Part shown: positions 59,951-64,000 of the stretch, one piece after another
How positions within the stretch are numbered: the first letter of the stretch is position 1
How the letters are laid out: each line of letters begins with the position of its first letter
Assembly (NCBI GenBank): GCA_964372215.1
Contig: CAYJQC010000004.1
Coordinates: 62,001 to 126,000, forward strand
DNA length: 64,000 nucleotides
Source: DAIMFL01 sp964372215
GTDB lineage: Bacteria; Pseudomonadota; Alphaproteobacteria; Dongiales; Dongiaceae
Reading direction: 5' to 3'
Notes under the pieces: model-generated
Database searches by the model: none
Seen by the model: only the letters and a program-made list of their open reading frames with translations
What the model was told of the DNA's origin: nothing
Made by a program: the position numbers and the translations under genes

Positions 59951-62011
59951 TTGGCGAATTTCAGCGTGTGCATCGACATTGGCGGCACCTTCACGGACTG
60001 CGTCGTCCATGAAGCGGGCGCCGGCCTCAGGATCTTCAAGTCGCCGTCGACCCCCGGCGAGTTCGAGATCGGATTCATCGATGTCCTGACGGTGGCCGCC
60101 GAAGCCTATGGGCTTGATCTGGCGGCATTTCTCGATCGCACTTCCCACATCGTTCACGGCTCGACGGTGTCGACCAATGCGCTGGTGGAAGGCAAGGTTG
60201 CGGCGGTCGGATTGATCTGCAACCAGGGCCATCCCGACGTTCTCACCTTGCGCGAGGCGCCGCGCAAGCGTGCCTTCGATTGGCGGATCGACTATCCCGA
60301 GCCGTTCGTGCCGCGCAGCCGCACCTTCGAGGTGGCGGGCCGGATCGACTCGCTCGGCAACGAGGTCACGCCCCTCAGCGAGGCCGATGTGCAGGCGGCG
60401 ATCGCGTATTTCGACCGCTGCGGCGTCGAGGCGATTGCCGTCTGTCTGCTGTGGTCGATCGTGAACGGCGAGCATGAGCGCCGCGTGCGCGAGATCTACC
60501 AGCGCAAGCGTCCGGACCTGCCGATCACGCTGAGCCACGAACTCAACCCGATACCGCGCGAGTACCGAAGGACGATCTCGACCGCCATCAACGCGTCGCT
60601 GCAGCCGATCGTCAGCTCCTATGTCAACAAACTGCGCGCAGTGCTGGTCGAGGCTGGCTATCGGCGCGAGCTGCTCCTGGCCAACTGCGTCGGCGGCATG
60701 ATGCCTCCCGACACCATGATCGAGCGGCCGATCTACAGCGTGATGTCGGGGCCGACGCTGGCGCCGATCGCGGCGCTCAACCTGACCGAGGAGCCCGACG
60801 TCATCGTGGTCGACATGGGCGGCACGACCTTCGACGTTTCGGCAATTCGCGGCCGCCAGCTCGTGATCACGCCGGAGGCGGTCATCGGCAAGGACCTGCT
60901 TGGCTTGCCCAAGGTCGACGTGCGCTCTGTGGGGGCCGGCGGCGGTTCGATCGCCTGGGTCGACAGCGGCGGGCTGCTCCGGGTCGGGCCGAAGAGCGCC
61001 GGCGCGCGTCCCGGCCCGGCATGCTACGGCCAGGGCGGCGACCAGGCGACCGTGACCGACGCCAATGTGGTGCTCGGCATCATCGATCCCGACTATTTCC
61101 TTGGCGGCAAGATCAAGCTCCAGCGCGCCGCCGCCGAGCAAGCCGTGGGGCGGGTGGCCGCCGCGCTGAAGATCGATCCGATCAGTGCCGCCTACGCGAT
61201 CCATACCACCAGCAATCACAATATGATTGCGGCGATCGAGGACATCACGGTCATCGAGGGCATCGATCCCCGCGACAGCTATCTCGTCGCCGGGGGCGGG
61301 GCCACTGCCTGCCATATCGCCGAGATGGCCGACGTGATCGGGCTGAAGCGCTACATGATCCCATCCTTCGCGGCCGGCCTGAGCGCGTTCGGCGGCCTGA
61401 TTTCGGACATCATCTGGGAGGAGATGGCGACGCTGCATACCGACAGCCGGCGGTTCGCCGTTTCCGCCGTGAACGCGGTGCTGTCGACCCTGCGGGAGCG
61501 CGGCAACGACTTTCTCGAGCTCGCCGGCGTCGCGCCCGCCAAGCGACGCTTCACCTTCTTCTTCCAGGGCCGCTACGAGTATCAGTCCTGGGAAATCGAC
61601 GTGCCCTTCGACGTCGGCCCTTCCGGCCTCGAGAGCGCCGATCTTGATCGACTGGTCGCCGAGTTCCATCAGATGCACGAGCGCATCTACACCATCAAGG
61701 ACGAGGGCGACGTGGTCGAGTTCACGACCTGGAAGGTGCGGGCGATCGGCGACAGCGGCGGCAAGAGCCGGCTGGGCGCGGACCGGTCGGCGGGCGAGGG
61801 AAGTCCCACGGAAAAGGCGCGCCGCCAAGTTTATGTCCATGGCGGCGGCGGCCTTATCGAGCTGCCGGTGTTCGACGGGCGAAGCGTGTCGGCCGGCCAT
61901 CGTATCGCCGGCCCCGCCGTGATCGAGGAGGAAACGACCACGATCCTGCTGCTTCCCGGCCATGTGGCCGAGATGGATCGGCAGGGAAACTATCTGGTCT
62001 CCGTCGACTAG
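59951..62011 (+). CDS. Hydantoinase A / oxoprolinase family protein
   Basis: 686 aa with a TTG start at 59951 preceded by GGGTGGGGGG. The N-terminus FSVCIDIGGTFTDCVVHEAG is the HyuA ATP-binding signature. SHIVHGSTVSTNALVEGKVA, YSVMSGPTLAPIAAL, DVIVVDMGGTTFDVSAIRGR and SVGAGGGSIAWVDSGGLLRV, then GPKSAGARPGPACYGQGGDQ follow. This is the ATP-dependent subunit partnering HyuB. No ATG lies close to the start, so the TTG is well supported and may limit translation. It is divergent from the HyuB/aminotransferase operon and upstream of the sugar-type importer by 132 bases. Confidence 0.92.
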   Translation: MANFSVCIDIGGTFTDCVVHEAGAGLRIFKSPSTPGEFEIGFIDVLTVAAEAYGLDLAAFLDRTSHIVHGSTVSTNALVEGKVAAVGLICNQGHPDVLTLREAPRKRAFDWRIDYPEPFVPRSRTFEVAGRIDSLGNEVTPLSEADVQAAIAYFDRCGVEAIAVCLLWSIVNGEHERRVREIYQRKRPDLPITLSHELNPIPREYRRTISTAINASLQPIVSSYVNKLRAVLVEAGYRRELLLANCVGGMMPPDTMIERPIYSVMSGPTLAPIAALNLTEEPDVIVVDMGGTTFDVSAIRGRQLVITPEAVIGKDLLGLPKVDVRSVGAGGGSIAWVDSGGLLRVGPKSAGARPGPACYGQGGDQATVTDANVVLGIIDPDYFLGGKIKLQRAAAEQAVGRVAAALKIDPISAAYAIHTTSNHNMIAAIEDITVIEGIDPRDSYLVAGGGATACHIAEMADVIGLKRYMIPSFAAGLSAFGGLISDIIWEEMATLHTDSRRFAVSAVNAVLSTLRERGNDFLELAGVAPAKRRFTFFFQGRYEYQSWEIDVPFDVGPSGLESADLDRLVAEFHQMHERIYTIKDEGDVVEFTTWKVRAIGDSGGKSRLGADRSAGEGSPTEKARRQVYVHGGGGLIELPVFDGRSVSAGHRIAGPAVIEEETTTILLLPGHVAEMDRQGNYLVSVD

Positions 62012-62143
62012 TGGCGGGGACTGTCCACGCCTGACGCGGCAGTTGTCGCGGCGGGGGACTGAATGCCGGGCCGCAAGGGAACGACCAGTTCAAGAGTCGC
62101 GGACGGGCCCGTGTGATCTGGGAACACGCAACAGGAGGTGACC

Positions 62144-63262
62144 ATGTTTCGGAAGGCTATGAAGGGGATGCTGGTCGCGGCCGGCGCCATTGCCGCCGTG
62201 GCGGCGAGTGTCGGGGCCGCGAATGTGGCTTCGGCCCAGGACGGCGAGAAGTTCAAGGTCTATCTCAGCATGAGCTATATCGGCAACAACTGGCAGAGCG
62301 AAGCGATGAACATGCAGCTCGCGCTGGTCAAGACCGAGCCTTATGCAAGCCTGATCGATTTCAAGGTCCAGGCATCCGGCGACAACGCGCAAAAGCAGAT
62401 CCAGCAGATCAACGCCATGATTCAGGCGGGCGCGAATGCGATCATCATCTATCCGATCTCGCCCACGGCGCTCAACCAGGTGATCAAGCATGCCTGTGAC
62501 AAGGGCATCGTGGTCATGACCTACGACTCGTTCGTCGAGGAGGAATGCGCCCACCATGTCGGCGTGGATGCCGAGGCGGCCGGGTATCAGCGGGCGAAGT
62601 GGCTGTTCGAGCTGCTTGGCGGCAAGGGCAACGTGGTGGAGATCACCGGCGTGTCCGGCACCTCCTACGACTCCCGAATCAATGCGGGAACCGAGAAGGC
62701 GCTGGCCGAATATCCGGACATCAAGATCGTCGCCTCCGCCAACGGGCTGTGGAGTCAGCCTGAGGCGCGGGTGCAGCTCACCAAGATGCTGGCGACCCGT
62801 TCCTGGGACGAGATCGACGGCCTGCTGCTGCAGACCGGCTGCTATGAGGCAAGCATGATGCAACTTGAAGCCGGAGTGGCCCCCAAGGACGTCAAGCCCT
62901 GCGGCGGCGAGGCGTCGAACGGGCACCGCATCATGATGCTGCCCGAGGGCACGATCGACGGCGCCATCGGACTGCGCAGCTTCTCCGCCGGTTCGGCAGT
63001 GTATGGCGGCGCGATGGCGCTCACCCTGGCGGTGAAGGCGCTGCAGGGCGAGGAGATCCCGCGCTCGACCACGCTGTCGCACAGCCCGCTGAAGACCGAA
63101 GACGCCAAGCTGTGCGTCGAAGGCACCTCGGAGGAACTCGCGGCCGGCTGCAATGCCATCAATCCCGCACTGATGCCCGATCCTTACTGGTACGCCGACT
63201 TCTACAGCCCGGAACTGCCGAATCTGGGCCTGAACGCGGCAATCCTGGCCCAGCCGGACTGA
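62144..63262 (+). CDS. Ribose-type (type I) sugar-binding protein of an ABC importer
   Basis: 372 aa. The Sec signal spans about residues 1-31 (KGMLVAAGAIAAVAASVGAA, cleavage near ASAQDG). The mature part is a type-I periplasmic binding protein: KVYLSMSYIGNNWQSEAMNM, QIQQINAMIQAGANAIIIYP, VVMTYDSFVEEECAHHVGVD and WDEIDGLLLQTGC. The ATG at 62144 is preceded by the near-perfect AGGAGGTGACC. The GTG at 62138 lies inside that site and is not the start. It probably supplies a monosaccharide or related compound to the RbsA-like ATPase encoded next; a GC hairpin lies between them. Confidence 0.92.
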   Translation: MFRKAMKGMLVAAGAIAAVAASVGAANVASAQDGEKFKVYLSMSYIGNNWQSEAMNMQLALVKTEPYASLIDFKVQASGDNAQKQIQQINAMIQAGANAIIIYPISPTALNQVIKHACDKGIVVMTYDSFVEEECAHHVGVDAEAAGYQRAKWLFELLGGKGNVVEITGVSGTSYDSRINAGTEKALAEYPDIKIVASANGLWSQPEARVQLTKMLATRSWDEIDGLLLQTGCYEASMMQLEAGVAPKDVKPCGGEASNGHRIMMLPEGTIDGAIGLRSFSAGSAVYGGAMALTLAVKALQGEEIPRSTTLSHSPLKTEDAKLCVEGTSEELAAGCNAINPALMPDPYWYADFYSPELPNLGLNAAILAQPD

Positions 63263-63277
63263 TCGCGCCGTGACATT

Positions 63278-63322
63278 GGGGGGTGGTCGCGGCGCCTCGC
63301 TCAGGCGTCGCGGCGGCCCCCC
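63278..63322 (+). promoter_or_regulatory. Intra-operon hairpin after the ribose-type binding-protein gene
   Basis: A long imperfect stem pairs 63278-63297 (GGGGGG at the base, GCGCCT at the tip) with 63303-63322, around a 5-base loop, with one mismatch and three G-U pairs. It lies 16 bases after the binding-protein stop and before the ATPase start at 63366. Its position parallels the hairpin at 51705-51737. No T-run follows. Confidence 0.5.
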
Positions 63323-63365
63323 CCGATCCGGCTTGCGTGCCCAGTCGAGTGTTGAAAGGCAATAG

Positions 63366-64000
63366 ATGGACAGCGCAATCCCCGCGATTGAACTCGTGGG
63401 CCTGACCAAACGCTACGAGGCGACCGTCGCGCTCGACGATGTGTCGCTCCAGGTCGAGCGCGGGGCGGTGCATGCCCTCCTGGGGGAGAACGGCGCGGGA
63501 AAGTCGACTGCGGTAAAGATCCTGAGCGGTCTGGTGCGGCCGGATTCCGGCGAAGTCCGGGTGCTGGGGGAGTCCGTGCATTTCGGCTCGCCGCTGGACA
63601 GCCACAAATGCGGCGTGCAGACCGCGTTCCAGGAGATGACCCTGGTTCCCGATCTCGACATCGCCCAGAACATGCTGCTGCCTTACGAGCCGACCGGCCT
63701 GGCAGGGCAGATCAACCGGCGGCGCTCCCACGAGATCGTCGCCGGCATTCTCGATCGGCTCGACGTCCGTAACATCGATCCGCGGTCATTGGCGCGGGAT
63801 CTCGACCTGTCGATGCGCCAGAAGATCGAGATCGCGAAGGCGGTGTCGCGCAATCCCAAGCTGCTGCTGCTGGACGAGCCGACTTCGGCGCTGTCCAGCG
63901 ACGATGTCGAGTGGCTCGAGGGCGTCATCAGCCATCTCCGCCAATCGGGCATCACCATCATCTTCATCACCCATCGCATGCGCGAGGTGCGGGCGTTCTG
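63366..64000 (+). CDS. Sugar ABC transporter ATP-binding protein, RbsA-like (partial, C-terminus off the window)
   Basis: 211 codons are present up to the window edge; the gene continues. It has IELVGLTKRYEATVALDDVS, Walker A GENGAGKS, the Q-loop TAFQEMTLVPDLD, a degenerate signature (DLDLSMRQKIEIAKAVS in place of LSVGEQQ), Walker B LLLLDEPTSALSSDD and the switch His in IFITHRMREV. This is the first ABC module of RbsA/MglA-type ATPases, which carry two. It follows the type-I binding-protein gene, so a permease gene is expected further right. The ATG at 63366 has GGCAATAG upstream, a weak ribosome site. Confidence 0.9.
   Translation, partial: MDSAIPAIELVGLTKRYEATVALDDVSLQVERGAVHALLGENGAGKSTAVKILSGLVRPDSGEVRVLGESVHFGSPLDSHKCGVQTAFQEMTLVPDLDIAQNMLLPYEPTGLAGQINRRRSHEIVAGILDRLDVRNIDPRSLARDLDLSMRQKIEIAKAVSRNPKLLLLDEPTSALSSDDVEWLEGVISHLRQSGITIIFITHRMREVRAF

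Noticed and set aside
62138..62143. GTG at 62138 as start of the ribose-type binding protein
   Set aside because: The GTG is part of the AGGAGGTG ribosome-binding site; the ATG six bases later has ideal spacing.

Overview
The window is GC-rich, densely packed bacterial chromosome with several-gene operons, many Tat/Sec-exported solute-binding proteins and FCD/IclR-type regulators. This fits a soil or rhizosphere Alphaproteobacterium (Rhodospirillales/Hyphomicrobiales-like). That placement is inferred from gene style and codon bias only; there is no rRNA or marker gene here. No tRNA, CRISPR array, intact IS element or prophage capsid/terminase/integrase genes were seen.

Layout. 0-4.2 kb: the 5' part of a solute-binding protein gene, an SDR dehydrogenase, a divergent FAD amine/amino-acid oxidase and an alpha/beta hydrolase. 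4.2-5.1 kb: a gene graveyard with relics of a prepilin peptidase and probably of a site-specific recombinase. 5.1-12 kb: a polyamine/opine-type ABC importer (binding protein, ATPase, two permeases), a GntR/FCD regulator and a divergent amidase.

12.1-37.6 kb, all on the minus strand: a complete-looking extracellular contractile injection system (eCIS). In transcription order it encodes sheath, tube, gp26/gp51-like zinc-ribbon protein, Pro-rich linker protein, DUF4255 tube terminator, AAA+ ATPase, a 93-aa protein, two DUF4157 putative cargo toxins, CIS-tube adaptor, LysM protein, gpD/VgrG-like hub, gp5 OB spike, PAAR tip, gp25, two baseplate wedge proteins, a tail protein I fused to a beta-helix, a DUF6519 beta-helix protein and a LysM/coiled-coil protein. 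Ten junctions are 4-bp ATGA/GTGA overlaps, so it is effectively one translationally coupled machine. The most interesting gene is the 845-aa DUF4157 protein, which appears to join an aspzincin-like zinc peptidase, two annexin-like repeats and a C-terminal Bacillus Tgl-type transglutaminase domain. Its 405-aa neighbour carries a glycine-zipper hydrophobic segment and a second HExxH peptidase domain.

38.4-44.3 kb: acyl-CoA catabolism (3-hydroxyacyl-CoA dehydrogenase, IclR regulator, acyl-CoA dehydrogenase, NDP-forming acyl-CoA synthetase) around an IclR-like operator. 44.3-55.8 kb: an apparently coherent carbohydrate/amino-sugar regulon with an OtnK-type kinase, class III aminotransferase, GntR/FCD regulator, split transketolase and a Dpp/Opp-type ABC importer. 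An identical 15-bp operator occurs at two of its promoters. 56-62 kb: SMP-30 lactonase, hydantoinase B, class IV aminotransferase and divergent hydantoinase A. 62-64 kb: a ribose-type binding protein and the start of its ATPase, which runs off the window. Strong hairpins follow two of the binding-protein genes, as is typical of importer operons that make excess binding protein.
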